Positions 26,659-36,146 of a stretch of 64,000 nt of DNA are shown one piece after another. Made by a program: the position numbers and the translations under genes. Every line of letters begins with the position of its first letter. Position 1 is the stretch's first letter. Below the pieces are notes generated by a model that searched no databases, was not told where the DNA came from, and was given only the letters and a program-made list of their open reading frames with translations. The stretch comes from Lachnospiraceae bacterium (GTDB taxonomy: Bacteria > Bacillota > Clostridia > Lachnospirales > Lachnospiraceae). The DNA is taken from positions 1 to 64,000 of the forward strand of contig JAUNGI010000001.1 of the NCBI GenBank assembly GCA_030524525.1, written 5' to 3'.

Positions 26659-28071
26659 TTAATTTCCAAAGTTGGTATCAAGATAATCCTGAACAAGCTG
26701 CTTGTTCGTCTCGATTACCTGAGCAACCTCGCAGGAACCGTCGATCAAACCACGGATGTTGTAGTCGTCGGAAAGCTTAACCTGATCCCACAGCTCGATC
26801 GTGAAATCGGAGTCTTCATCGGTCATGGAGCAAAGAACGTCGAAGTTGGTCTCGCTGTTCTTGCTTCCTGCCATCCACTCCTCTGCCCACGTGGTCTTGT
26901 CGCGGAGCGTAAGATCATCGCCGTACCATGCGGTATAGTCGCGCAGTACATAGTAGATCTGCTTCGGATCGTCAATTCCCTTCGGGATCATGTAGAAGTT
27001 ACCGCTCGTCTGATTGTAGGAAGCAACCTTCTGTCCTTCCGCTACATCCGGACCGGTCGGCCAAGGAACGATACCAAGGTCGATCTGATGCTCCGGATCG
27101 GCAGACTGAACGATCCAGCATGCAGCCGGGAAGAATGCAACATTGCCCTTGCCGAATGCATATACGTTGCTGTCCCAGTCAGCGTCGCAGTCAGCGTTCC
27201 AGAAGGATACGCCCTTGTCAACATAAATTTCCTTCATGAAGTTCAGTACGTTGGTCGTTGCCTGAGAGCTCAGACCCTCAACAACCTGACCGTCTTCGTT
27301 CGGAGACGGGGACGCTACAGAAGCGCCGTTCGAGAACAGAAGCTGCGTAAAGGTGTTCGTCCAAGCGCCTCTGTAACCATACTGTCCTGCGGACGTATTG
27401 GTCAGCTTCTCCATGTACTCCATCCACTTGGACCAAGTCCACTCGCCTCTAAGGTAGAGCTCGTAAGGATCTTCCAAGTTGGCAGCCTCGATGAGCGCCT
27501 TGTTGTAGCCCAGAGGGTAGCCGTTCGTGTTCTTTGCCTTTCCGTAGAACAGATAGGTCTTATCGGAGCCCGGAAGCTTGAGTCCCTGGAAGGACTCGTT
27601 GTTCATCTCTTCTTCGGTCAGGAAATCTTCCAAACCTTCCGCATAGCCTGCCAGAACTGCAGGAAGACCGAACTGCAGGTCTACCTGATAAACTTCACAG
27701 TTCGGGGAACCAGCCATGATGGAGGTATTGATCGACTCGATAACACCGTTCCATGTCAGGTTCTTAAAATAAAGTTCAATGTTGTAGCGATGCTCGATTG
27801 CTCTCATGTTGTCGAGCTGCATCTGCGCCTCGTCCAGATTGTTTACGTTCGGGTTTGCATCAACCGACTGATGTGCAGAGGTATAATACTGCTCGAACCA
27901 AGTACCGATGTTGATCGTACGCTTCTCTGGATGCGCCAGTTCGCTGGTCGGCTCAACCGCTTTCGTGGGGGTGTTGTCCTTATTCTTGTCATCGTCCTTA
28001 TCCCCGCAGGCCACCATAGCGAACACCATGGAGAGAACCAGCATCAAGGCTAAAATTTTCTTCATTTTCAT
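26659..28071 (-). CDS. sugar ABC transporter substrate-binding lipoprotein (mannooligosaccharide candidate)
   Basis: 470 residues. Lipobox MVAC with Cys22, acidic linker, then an extracellular solute-binding fold of the family-1 (MalE-like) type. ASVASPSPNEDG, FGKGNVAFFPAACW and LGIVPWPTGPD are typical of large oligosaccharide-binding proteins. It lies next to MalF and MalG genes and right before the mannanase gene, which makes beta-manno-oligomers the likely ligand. No ATPase gene is in the locus, as is common where a shared MsmX-like ATPase serves many importers. RBS AAAGGAG. Confidence 0.92.
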   Translation of the reverse strand: MKMKKILALMLVLSMVFAMVACGDKDDDKNKDNTPTKAVEPTSELAHPEKRTINIGTWFEQYYTSAHQSVDANPNVNNLDEAQMQLDNMRAIEHRYNIELYFKNLTWNGVIESINTSIMAGSPNCEVYQVDLQFGLPAVLAGYAEGLEDFLTEEEMNNESFQGLKLPGSDKTYLFYGKAKNTNGYPLGYNKALIEAANLEDPYELYLRGEWTWSKWMEYMEKLTNTSAGQYGYRGAWTNTFTQLLFSNGASVASPSPNEDGQVVEGLSSQATTNVLNFMKEIYVDKGVSFWNADCDADWDSNVYAFGKGNVAFFPAACWIVQSADPEHQIDLGIVPWPTGPDVAEGQKVASYNQTSGNFYMIPKGIDDPKQIYYVLRDYTAWYGDDLTLRDKTTWAEEWMAGSKNSETNFDVLCSMTDEDSDFTIELWDQVKLSDDYNIRGLIDGSCEVAQVIETNKQLVQDYLDTNFGN

Positions 28072-28086
28072 TTTTCTTTAACTCCT

Positions 28087-29364
28087 TTACTCCGGAAGCT
28101 CGCCAATGGTAACCTTGTAGATGTTGATCGCAGCGCCTCTGTCGGCAACGCCGAGGAAGCTGCAGTAGGTCTTCCAATCCTCGCCGGTCGTGCCGAAGCC
28201 CTTGTTCAACGCCTCAGCGATCTCCTCGTAGGTGTACTGAACGATCGTGCGGGCATTGTTTCTGCGGTCGGTCTCAAGATAATCGTCGGTAAAGTTCCAA
28301 ACATCCGCACTGCCGCCGGCAAAGCTTCCGTCCTCGGTCGCCCATGCCTGTGCACGGAGATACGGGATCTGGTAGCGGTTTTCATCCGTATGTTCAAACG
28401 GCTGATCATAGTAAATCGTCATGACCATACCCGGCTTGAAATCGTCCGGACTAAGCTGCGCGCCGTAACCGTTCTCTTTTGCAACGCCGTCCACGAAGCT
28501 CATGGAGTTCTTTGCATCCGGCCACCAGCCGCTTCCGGTCTTCACGCCGGTCAGGACGATCTTCTCGTTGACGGGCTCCTTCGTTGCGTTGTCCCATACA
28601 AGGTTGAGCCAGAAGCTCTGGTCGATTCCCTCTACGGTGTTGAACTTCACGGATGTGTCCGGAGTAATAACGTTGCCGTCCTTATCACGGAACACAATGT
28701 TGTCGAGAGCCACGTCAAAATCCGTGGACTCGATCGGGTTTCCGTCGATGACCGTAAAGCAGATGTAGTTCTTTGCTCCCGTTACAAAGCCGCCTTCGGG
28801 AACGTCAACCGTGTAAGTCTTCGGGTTCTGCTCCTCAAGGTAAACGGACCACGGGGTCGTTGACTCTACATTGCCTTCGCCGGTGTACATCAGCAGAGAG
28901 CCGGCAACGGCCTGGAAAGCGCCGCCCTTGTAGTCGATACCGATGTCAAACTGGATCTTGGCTACATCGGCTGCCTTCTCGCCGAGCATTCCGACAACGT
29001 CGATCGCGATAAACGGATGCTTACCGGAAAAGATGTTGTCGCTGGCCGGAGAGGTCGCAACCAATCCCTTGGAGCCTGCAAAGTCCTTAACGCTCAAGGT
29101 CGATGCAAGATCGCATGCCGCGTTGCTCAGCGCAATTACGGCAAAGTCTGCATTTCCGTCCTCAAAATTCACATAACTGGATGCGTCTTCCGGAAGGTCG
29201 GTACGTTCCTTCACTTCCGGGGTCGGAGTTGCAGACGGCGACGAAGAAGGCGCGCTCGTGGGAGTTACGTCTTTGTTTTCGTCGTCTGATTTCTTGTCGC
29301 CGCATGCTACAAGTGCCATGGACATGGTAGCGACAAGCATCAGTGCAAGAATTTTTTTAAACAT
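28087..29364 (-). CDS. lipoprotein with two CBM-like beta-sandwich domains, function unassigned
   Basis: 425 residues from the ATG at 29364, where AAGGAGGAG stands at good spacing; a longer open frame upstream is ignored. Lipobox LVAC with Cys21, then a Ser/Thr/Pro linker (about 35-52). Two domains of about 170-190 residues follow: YVNFEDGNADFAVIAL and KFNTVEGIDQSFWLNLVWDN, each rich in aromatic residues (GSGWWPDAKN, YYDQPFEHTDENRY). No catalytic motif is visible. Placed between MalG and the binding-protein gene, it is best read as a surface carbohydrate-binding protein. Its signal peptide is nearly identical to that of the next binding protein. Confidence 0.7.
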   Translation of the reverse strand: MFKKILALMLVATMSMALVACGDKKSDDENKDVTPTSAPSSSPSATPTPEVKERTDLPEDASSYVNFEDGNADFAVIALSNAACDLASTLSVKDFAGSKGLVATSPASDNIFSGKHPFIAIDVVGMLGEKAADVAKIQFDIGIDYKGGAFQAVAGSLLMYTGEGNVESTTPWSVYLEEQNPKTYTVDVPEGGFVTGAKNYICFTVIDGNPIESTDFDVALDNIVFRDKDGNVITPDTSVKFNTVEGIDQSFWLNLVWDNATKEPVNEKIVLTGVKTGSGWWPDAKNSMSFVDGVAKENGYGAQLSPDDFKPGMVMTIYYDQPFEHTDENRYQIPYLRAQAWATEDGSFAGGSADVWNFTDDYLETDRRNNARTIVQYTYEEIAEALNKGFGTTGEDWKTYCSFLGVADRGAAINIYKVTIGELPE

Positions 29365-29387
29365 GATACTCCTCCTTGGATATTTTT

Positions 29388-29415
29388 TCAAGAAAAACCA
29401 CTTGTTTTTTCTTGA
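29388..29415 (-). terminator. intercistronic hairpin between MalG and CBM-like lipoprotein genes
   Basis: Arms TCAAGAAAAA (29388-29397) and TTTTTCTTGA (29406-29415). It lies just upstream of the lipoprotein RBS. More likely an mRNA processing or stability element than a full stop, since the genes on both sides belong together. Confidence 0.5.
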
Positions 29416-29449
29416 TATAACAAGAGAGCTCCGCTCTCCTATTACCATT

Positions 29450-30397
29450 TTAACCTACAATACCGCTTCGTTCAACACCTTCGATGAAGAATTTCTGAAG
29501 GACGCAGTAAATCAGGATCACCGGAATCAGGATCAAAACGATACCGGCATACAGGTACATGGTCAAAAACGCAGGGTTTTCGATCTCGTATACCGCTCCA
29601 ACCTCCTGCGACAGCGCGCTGATCCGCATCGAAACCGCGCTGGACAAGCCGAAGAGCTTGGAGTAAAACAGGTCGTTGTACTGCCATACGAGCGAGAACA
29701 CGGCAACCGTGATTACCGAAGGCATGGCGTTGACAAGCATGATCCGGAAATAGGTGTAGAAGCTGCCCGCGCCGTCCACGAACGCCGCTTCCTCGATCTC
29801 CTTCGGAAGTCCTCGGAAGAACTGGTTGAACAGGTAAATGTACAATCCGGAACGAAGTCCGCTGCCGAATACCGTCAGCAGATAAAACGGCCAGATCGTA
29901 TTGTACAGATTCACCGTCTGCGTGAAGGTCAAATACAGCGGCAGCATGATGGCGTGGGTCGGAATAACGATCATTACGACAACGCAGCCAAAGAGAACGC
30001 CCTTCAACGGGAAATCAAACCGTGCAAAGCCGTAGCCGACCATCGAGCAGATAAAGATCTGGATCAGCATCAAGGCGAAGTCATTGCCGAGCGACTTCAG
30101 GATCGTCGTGGGATACGGCAGAACCTTCCATGCGGCAACGTACTTCTCCAGCGTCGGCTGGGTCGGAATAATGTACACCATCGGATTCGTCAGGTCGGTG
30201 TCCGAAAAGAACGACTGGGCGATCATTCGAATCAACGGGCTCAAAATGACGTACGAAACGCCGAGCAGGATACAAAAGCGGAACACGAAGAACAAAAATT
30301 TCTTAAAGTACTTGAGCGCACGCCTTTTGTCGTTCTGGAAGAACTGATCGTTTTGCAGTTCCTGATAACGAAGCTTTGCTTTTGCAATAGATACCAT
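29450..30397 (-). CDS. MalG-type sugar ABC permease (second pair)
   Basis: 315 residues. Six predicted helices, the first at about 36-58 after a basic N terminus. The EAA loop that contacts the ATPase is EIEEAAFVDGAGSFYTYFRI (about 205-224), and the protein ends near FFIEGVERSGIVG, typical of MalG (FxxGLxxGAVKG variant). Pairs with the MalF-type gene 17 bases upstream. RBS AAAGGAGG. Confidence 0.93.
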   Translation of the reverse strand: MVSIAKAKLRYQELQNDQFFQNDKRRALKYFKKFLFFVFRFCILLGVSYVILSPLIRMIAQSFFSDTDLTNPMVYIIPTQPTLEKYVAAWKVLPYPTTILKSLGNDFALMLIQIFICSMVGYGFARFDFPLKGVLFGCVVVMIVIPTHAIMLPLYLTFTQTVNLYNTIWPFYLLTVFGSGLRSGLYIYLFNQFFRGLPKEIEEAAFVDGAGSFYTYFRIMLVNAMPSVITVAVFSLVWQYNDLFYSKLFGLSSAVSMRISALSQEVGAVYEIENPAFLTMYLYAGIVLILIPVILIYCVLQKFFIEGVERSGIVG

Positions 30398-30414
30398 ATT
30401 TTTGTCCTCCTTTC

Positions 30415-31329
30415 CTAGTTATAGTAGAATGTTCGCTTCTGTATGATCGCGACGACGATGAACAGCACCGCGCACACAACGATCGTGCTGACCAAGCTCA
30501 TCGCGCTTCCGTAATCGTAATGGTTGTTGCTGAAAATTTCGTTGTAGGACAGCGTTACGACCTCGCTGTTTGCGAAGGAATCCACCACCGTATAAACCAA
30601 GCAGGTGATGATGTGCGGCATTACCATCGGGAAGGTAACCTTCCAGAAGGTCTCGTACCCGGTCGCTCCTTCGATCTTCGCCACCTCGTACAGCGAGCCT
30701 GCAATGGACTGCAGCGCCGCAATGAAAATAACGATCTGAACGCCGGAAAGCGAAACCACATCCGCCAGCCGCTCTACCGCGCCGACAACGTAATCCAAAA
30801 TACCGGACGGAAGTCCAATGTCCTTGAACAGCGCCAAATAGTAATCCACATTGATGGACGACGAGGACGCTGCGACAATATCGGAGGCCGTCGAGCTGAC
30901 GCCGCCGACCATGGCGGAACGCGCATTTTCAATCGCCTGTGTGATCGCCGCGGACCCCATAATGACCGGCAGGAAGAAAACGGCACGAACGACGGTTCTT
31001 CCTACAAACTTCTGGTTCAGAAGCATTGCCATCAGCAAGCTGAAAATAATGATCAACGGTACGTCGATAAAGACGTTCTTCATGGAAAGAACCAGCTGCT
31101 GATTGAACGTAGGGTGCTCAAGGAAAATATATTTCAGATTCTTCAGCCCTACAAACTTTGCTTCATAACCTCCTACCGAGGGGCTGACCTCGCTCAAAGA
31201 AAACTGCACGGTCATGTAAATGCTTCGAACGTAATAAACGAGGAAGCCGATCAGCCAAGGGCTGATAAACAAAAGACCGGTTATGGCACGTTTATGAGCA
31301 AGGGACATTCTATGCTTCTTTTTGTTCAT
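30415..31329 (-). CDS. MalF-type sugar ABC permease (second pair)
   Basis: 304 residues with six or so membrane helices; the first follows a basic N terminus (KRAITGLLFISPWLIGFLVY). The EAA loop is EVAKIEGATGYETFWKVTFP. A Ser-rich insertion (GGVSSTASDIVAASSSSINV, about 136-155) sits between helices and is longer than usual. It follows the DUF5696 gene by 15 bases, which ties the second permease pair to the accessory genes. RBS AAGGAGGGG. Confidence 0.92.
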   Translation of the reverse strand: MNKKKHRMSLAHKRAITGLLFISPWLIGFLVYYVRSIYMTVQFSLSEVSPSVGGYEAKFVGLKNLKYIFLEHPTFNQQLVLSMKNVFIDVPLIIIFSLLMAMLLNQKFVGRTVVRAVFFLPVIMGSAAITQAIENARSAMVGGVSSTASDIVAASSSSINVDYYLALFKDIGLPSGILDYVVGAVERLADVVSLSGVQIVIFIAALQSIAGSLYEVAKIEGATGYETFWKVTFPMVMPHIITCLVYTVVDSFANSEVVTLSYNEIFSNNHYDYGSAMSLVSTIVVCAVLFIVVAIIQKRTFYYN

Positions 31330-31344
31330 GATACGCTCCCCTCC

Positions 31345-33960
31345 TTACTCAAAGCGATAGGTTTCGGTGGAACCGTTTCCGGTCACCGTTACCGTATTGC
31401 TGCTCTTGTCAACAGTAATCACAACGCCGTTGCTGTAGGTGATTTTCGCGCCGTTTTCCGTCAGTTCGTGGCGATCCATCGTGGAATTTGCCACCTGACG
31501 AAGCACTGCATTGACCTGCGTGTACATCGCTACGGCGTCCTCATACCAAGTGTCAAACGTGGTGCTGAAATAATTGTTCAGTCCCGTGTATTTCAGTTCA
31601 GAAGAATCTTCCCATGTAAACGTGAAATGCGGGTAAGCTCCGTTTTCAATCATTTCCAAGCACTCTTCTGCCATCGGCAGGTTCTTGTTCAGGTTATAAG
31701 ACTTTCCGCAGTAGTCCACATAGCCGTGGATCACCATTTCATAGAACGGAACCTCCTCGTTGATATATACATACGAGTTTTTGTAGAAGGTCACGTTCAA
31801 AACGTCGTCCGCGTACGGAAGCGCATAGCCGAGCGCATTGTTGAACATCAGGTTCTCCTGCGCTTCGTCGGATTTCTCGATCATGGCAAGTATGATGTCC
31901 TTTGCCATGTCTCTGGTAATGAATTCCTTCCGCTTCTTGTCGGAGTATACGATCGTGCCAAGGTCGCGGAACGAAATGCCGGAAACCTCCAGCTTTTCCA
32001 TATCCTTGAGCATCGGCTCAACATATCTCGGCAGATACTTCGGAGAAAGCAGATCGTACAGGTTTTCGATATAGCCAAGCGACGCCGAGCGGCTGTAGGT
32101 GGTCGGAGAAAGCTTTCCGAAGCCCGCCACATAGCCCTTGCCGTAATACCGGGCGCCCTCTGCGGTGTAGTTAAAGTCGTCGTCCGCGTAGGTCACCTGC
32201 TGGATCGCCATGTCTCCGTAAAGCAGACCGCCGTTCTCCTCCAAAAGCTTTTTCAGAGACGCCAGACCGCTCTTGCCGCCGAGCTTCCGAATGACCTTGA
32301 TGTCGTCCGTCGCATCGTGGTAATAGCCGCCGTTCATCCAGCCCTGATAATTGACGATCAGATTGTGAACCGACTGCTCCTGAAGCTTCTTTACGATATC
32401 CTCCGCCTGTTCAAACGTGGTCATCGCAAAGACTTCGTCGTACTTAAAGCCCGCAAAAGAGGATTCTCTCTTTACGGCTCCGAGAATGTCAAGGTAAAGC
32501 TTGATGTCCTCGCTCTCGTTGGTGATCAGCGCCGCCGCTTCCTCACCGAAAAGCATTTCGCGGTAATATTTTGCCATGCCCGAATAGCCGTCGTATTCGT
32601 CCGTTTCCGGAAGCACATGGTAGGTCTGCACAAGATAAGCGTCATACAGATCCTTCTCAAGAACCGGCATCGGGTCCGCGGAGCCTGCGACCGTAACGTT
32701 TTCGATGTGACGCAGGCGGAATCTCGTATAAATGTAGTTATAGTAGTTCAGAACGTCCGATACCGTCGCATTGATCTGAGCAAAGGTCTCGCCGTCGTCG
32801 ATCGTGACAAGCATCGTGCTGTTCTCTTTCTGGATTCCGTAAAGCGCAAGCTTCACATCCTCCGTAATGTCCTGCTGCGTCCGGTCAACGTCCAGAAGGT
32901 CTTCTCCGTAAACAAACTCGGAATAGGTGCTGTTGCTTGCCATCAGACCGTTGTTGAAGTTGATGAGCGCTCCGGAACCGTTCGGTACAAAGAAGTAACC
33001 GTCGCTTCCGTCCTTCTTTTCCGCATTGAAGAACGGCAGTACCGTCAACTCATAGAGTCTTGCGCCGCCCGCCTCCTCGATCTTCGTGGTGGGTACGGAA
33101 ACCTTCAGACCGTCGTCGGTCAGACGATATTCGAGCGGAACCGTCAAAGCGATCGGAACCGTTGCTTCGGCTCCCGCCTCTTCCATATCGTTCTTGTAAT
33201 CGTCGTAGGTGTAACCGATTCCCGTCAGACACGATTCCAGCTTGCTGATGTGGAACGCCGACTTTCTTGTTACCTCCGGCAGCTCCTTAAAGCCCTCGTG
33301 CGTCTTCGAATCGATGTAATAGCCTTTGAACAGAACGGCAAGCGAATGGTCGGTCGCTTCCATCTGTTCGAGCAGCTCGTCGTAGCGGTCGCTGCTCAGA
33401 TAGAGCGGAACCATGCCGGTGTCGTTCGAGGAGCTCTGCATCGTGTAGACGATCCGCAGGCCGTCCTTGATGCTTTCCAGCTTGTAGCGCGGCTCCTCTC
33501 CGTCGCGCAGCTCCACGTCAACGCAGAACTCAAAGGAATTGAAGGTCTGCAGCGCCTCTGCGTTGCCATCCATGTAATAGGTGGCAATGAGCTGGGACTG
33601 AAGGTTGTAATAATTCATATCGGAATTCGTACCTTCGTCCGCTTTCTGTCCCAGATTCAGAGGGTTTGTGCTGTATACCTGCCCGGTCTTCTTGTCCGTC
33701 AGAGCGACCACGCAGGTCTCTTCGTTGACGTACAGCCGAAATCCGTCGTTCTCCGCCGCCAGCACGAAGCCCTTCGCCGGAGCCGAGGCGTCCGTTTTTC
33801 CGGCAAATTCCGTTCCCTCCTCGTACACGCTGTAATCCTCGACATATTTCTTGTACTCATCATAGAAGGTATATTTTACCAGATAATGAATCACATACGC
33901 CGCTACGCAGACCACAACGAGTGCAACAAGACCGAGGATAATTTTTTTGTATCGTTTCAT
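31345..33960 (-). CDS. DUF5696-type membrane-anchored extracellular protein
   Basis: 871 residues. One N-terminal membrane helix (about 7-27), the rest extracytoplasmic. It matches the DUF5696 family as I know it: large proteins beside sugar ABC permeases in Firmicutes, with a middle region that looks like a TIM-barrel glycosidase (NLIVNYQGWMNGGYYHDATDDIKVIRKLGG, YGDMAIQQV, SGISFRDLGT). Whether it keeps catalytic residues is unclear to me. Its place between two permease pairs suggests it processes or presents substrate at the cell surface. RBS AGGAGG. Confidence 0.82.
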   Translation of the reverse strand: MKRYKKIILGLVALVVVCVAAYVIHYLVKYTFYDEYKKYVEDYSVYEEGTEFAGKTDASAPAKGFVLAAENDGFRLYVNEETCVVALTDKKTGQVYSTNPLNLGQKADEGTNSDMNYYNLQSQLIATYYMDGNAEALQTFNSFEFCVDVELRDGEEPRYKLESIKDGLRIVYTMQSSSNDTGMVPLYLSSDRYDELLEQMEATDHSLAVLFKGYYIDSKTHEGFKELPEVTRKSAFHISKLESCLTGIGYTYDDYKNDMEEAGAEATVPIALTVPLEYRLTDDGLKVSVPTTKIEEAGGARLYELTVLPFFNAEKKDGSDGYFFVPNGSGALINFNNGLMASNSTYSEFVYGEDLLDVDRTQQDITEDVKLALYGIQKENSTMLVTIDDGETFAQINATVSDVLNYYNYIYTRFRLRHIENVTVAGSADPMPVLEKDLYDAYLVQTYHVLPETDEYDGYSGMAKYYREMLFGEEAAALITNESEDIKLYLDILGAVKRESSFAGFKYDEVFAMTTFEQAEDIVKKLQEQSVHNLIVNYQGWMNGGYYHDATDDIKVIRKLGGKSGLASLKKLLEENGGLLYGDMAIQQVTYADDDFNYTAEGARYYGKGYVAGFGKLSPTTYSRSASLGYIENLYDLLSPKYLPRYVEPMLKDMEKLEVSGISFRDLGTIVYSDKKRKEFITRDMAKDIILAMIEKSDEAQENLMFNNALGYALPYADDVLNVTFYKNSYVYINEEVPFYEMVIHGYVDYCGKSYNLNKNLPMAEECLEMIENGAYPHFTFTWEDSSELKYTGLNNYFSTTFDTWYEDAVAMYTQVNAVLRQVANSTMDRHELTENGAKITYSNGVVITVDKSSNTVTVTGNGSTETYRFE

Positions 33961-33970
33961 TCTTATCCTC

Positions 33971-34600
33971 CTATCTGAACAACAATTCGGTGTAAATGCT
34001 CTGGAAGAAGCCGACTACCTGACTGACAAGGCTGAAGATCATCATGGCGCAGAAGATAATAATGAGCATGGCCACGACCGTCAGTACAACGGTGATCAGG
34101 GTCTTCAGCAGCGTGTAGTTGTGGATCGTCATAATTCCGATCAGCATTAACAGCAGAGAATATGCAGTTCCCAGATAAACTATGATGTAGTAAAACGCTT
34201 CCTCGTTCTGCGCAACGATCTTGGAAATGATGGTCGCCGGGATCAGCGTCAGGATCATCGGCAGCAGGGAATAGCCAACGATGATGGCAATATCCTTCAA
34301 GCGCCCTTCTCCGGACATCAAGCAGGTGATCGACCAGTTTCCGACGCAGATCAGCAGGAACAGAAGGAGCACGCCGAACAGCTCCGAGACCGCATCCACG
34401 TTTCTCGGGTTGGTGTCGTTTACGATAAAGCTTGCGCCCAACCGGTTCCACGAATAGCACAGCGCATAAAGGACAACGTATATAAGCGCAATCGGCACGC
34501 TGCCGCGGTTCCGGTGGCGTATCTCATAAAAACCGTCCGCAGGATGAGTCAGACAGTAAAAACTGAATTTCCATTTGTCCTTGGAAAAATACTTTTTCAT
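33971..34600 (-). CDS. Yip1-like multispanning membrane protein
   Basis: 209 residues with five or six helices (about 38-52, 73-93, 105-130, 138-160, 165-190). The start KWKFSFYCLTHPADGFYEIRHRNRGS is the usual opening of Yip1/DUF1282-type proteins in these loci. No catalytic residues. It lies 10 bases before the DUF5696 gene and 16 after the NHL gene. A scaffold role in the membrane is plausible but unproven. RBS GGAGGAG. Confidence 0.8.
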   Translation of the reverse strand: MKKYFSKDKWKFSFYCLTHPADGFYEIRHRNRGSVPIALIYVVLYALCYSWNRLGASFIVNDTNPRNVDAVSELFGVLLLFLLICVGNWSITCLMSGEGRLKDIAIIVGYSLLPMILTLIPATIISKIVAQNEEAFYYIIVYLGTAYSLLLMLIGIMTIHNYTLLKTLITVVLTVVAMLIIIFCAMMIFSLVSQVVGFFQSIYTELLFR

Positions 34601-34616
34601 ATCTTCTCTCCTCCTG

Positions 34617-36134
34617 TTATTCTAACGTGTCGGCACTGTCGTCGCGATACTTCTTTCGATTGCGGATCTTCTTCACCACAACCACGGCAACGATCAGAAC
34701 CGCAAGCGCGCTCAGCATCCACTCAAGGTTTTCCACGAGGAATTCGTTTCGGTACCGGCGGTATGCGATCGAATAATACTGGCGGCTCATGCCGTTTTCA
34801 AGATATTCCATCGCCTTCTTGTTCTCTCCCGCCGACAGGTAGGACTTTCCAAGACCGATGTAAGCCAGCTCAAAGTTGGCGTCGAGCTTCAGAACCTCTT
34901 CCCAGAGCGGAACCGCCAGCTCCTCGTTTCCGTCGAAGCGAAGTCCCACGGCTTCGTTGATCAGCGAGCCGTATTCCGTCGGCTTGAACAACAGAATAAT
35001 GTTCTGGTTCCGGTCCGCCACCATGATCTGCCCGTTCGTATTCTGCTCGATGGAGGACGGCGCTTGGAAGCAGCCCTCCTGAACACCGAGACCGCCGAAA
35101 ATATACAGCAGGTTTCCTTCGTGATCGTAGGTGAAAATTCTTCCTCTCTTGGAGTCGAGGAACGAATAAATTCCGTTGTCCCGGTACACGACGTCAACCG
35201 CCGTGGATTTTCCGCTGTAGGAGTTTGTCTCCACGATGTCAATATCGCCGCCGATATTTGCGTTTACGCCCTTTTTGATTACGTCGTTGCCCTTCGGGTT
35301 CAGACGCATGACTGCCTGCAAACCGTTCTCGTCAAGATAGGACGCATAGATAAAGCCGTTCGGGTCCACGTCCAGACCATTGTACTCGGTGGAAATACGG
35401 AGCGTCTGCTTATCCTTCTGCTCTCTCGTGGACAGATGATACCAGATTCGCTGCCACGTCGTGACTACAACGGGGATCTGTCCGTAGAACGCCTCGAACT
35501 GATAATCTGTATTGAAAATCATGATACCTTCTTCGGTATTCTTTGCGATAACGTAAATTCGTTCCGCATAGTCTACGATGACCTTCAGCGGTGCGAAGAT
35601 AAAGCCGTCTTCCAAGACGTTGTCGCCCTGCTCCGGATTTTGGATCACATGTACGAATTCATAGTCCTGATCCAGAATGACGACGCGGTTGTTGCCGGTG
35701 TCCGCAATATAGAGGTTTCCGTCCGGGGATTCGGAGTGGCATACGCCCTGCGGTTCATTGAATTCGCTCCACTCCCCGTTTTCATCGGTAAATCCGGTAA
35801 TAACAGAAACGTAGGAGTAATCCTCGCTGGATATTACAACGATCCGGTTGTTTTTTGTATCCGCAATATAAATATTGCCGTCCGCCGCCAGATAAACATC
35901 CTCCGGTCCGCTGAACGCGCCGATGGAGTTGCCCTCGGCGTCCTTGATCGAAGTTCCCTCGATCTTGCCGTCCGGAATATAAGCCGCCGGCGTATAGACC
36001 ACGTTTTCCCAATAATCGTAGTTATAGGTAACGTACGGCACGTCGTCCGCGGCGCACACGGAGGTCATCACAAGGACGGCAGCCAGCGTCAGGAGAATAA
36101 GCTTCTGAAATATGGATTTGCTTTTTCTTTTCAT
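34617..36134 (-). CDS. NHL-repeat protein with TPR segment and C-terminal membrane anchor
   Basis: 505 residues. Signal peptide (about 1-29, ending VCAAD), NHL beta-propeller repeats from about 60 to 370 (GPEDVYLAADGNIYIADTKN, EPQGVCHSESPDGNLYIADT, APSSIEQNTNGQIMVADRNQ), a TPR-like pair (AVPLWEEVLKLDANFELAYIGLGKSYLSAGENKKAMEYL, about 400-440), then one membrane helix at about 471-487 and a basic tail. The propeller therefore faces outside on a tether. Propeller plus TPR suggests protein or glycan docking, not catalysis. [13 protein letters not shown]. Confidence 0.85.
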   Translation of the reverse strand: MKRKSKSIFQKLILLTLAAVLVMTSVCAADDVPYVTYNYDYWENVVYTPAAYIPDGKIEGTSIKDAEGNSIGAFSGPEDVYLAADGNIYIADTKNNRIVVISSEDYSYVSVITGFTDENGEWSEFNEPQGVCHSESPDGNLYIADTGNNRVVILDQDYEFVHVIQNPEQGDNVLEDGFIFAPLKVIVDYAERIYVIAKNTEEGIMIFNTDYQFEAFYGQIPVVVTTWQRIWYHLSTREQKDKQTLRISTEYNGLDVDPNGFIYASYLDENGLQAVMRLNPKGNDVIKKGVNANIGGDIDIVETNSYSGKSTAVDVVYRDNGIYSFLDSKRGRIFTYDHEGNLLYIFGGLGVQEGCFQAPSSIEQNTNGQIMVADRNQNIILLFKPTEYGSLINEAVGLRFDGNEELAVPLWEEVLKLDANFELAYIGLGKSYLSAGENKKAMEYLENGMSRQYYSIAYRRYRNEFLVENLEWMLSALAVLIVAVVVVKKIRNRKKYRDDSADTLE

Positions 36135-36146
36135 TTCTCCTCCTCC

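Noticed and set aside
30520-33978. A 1152-codon plus-strand open frame
   Set aside because: Antisense mirror of the MalF and DUF5696 genes; no RBS, no recognisable domain.
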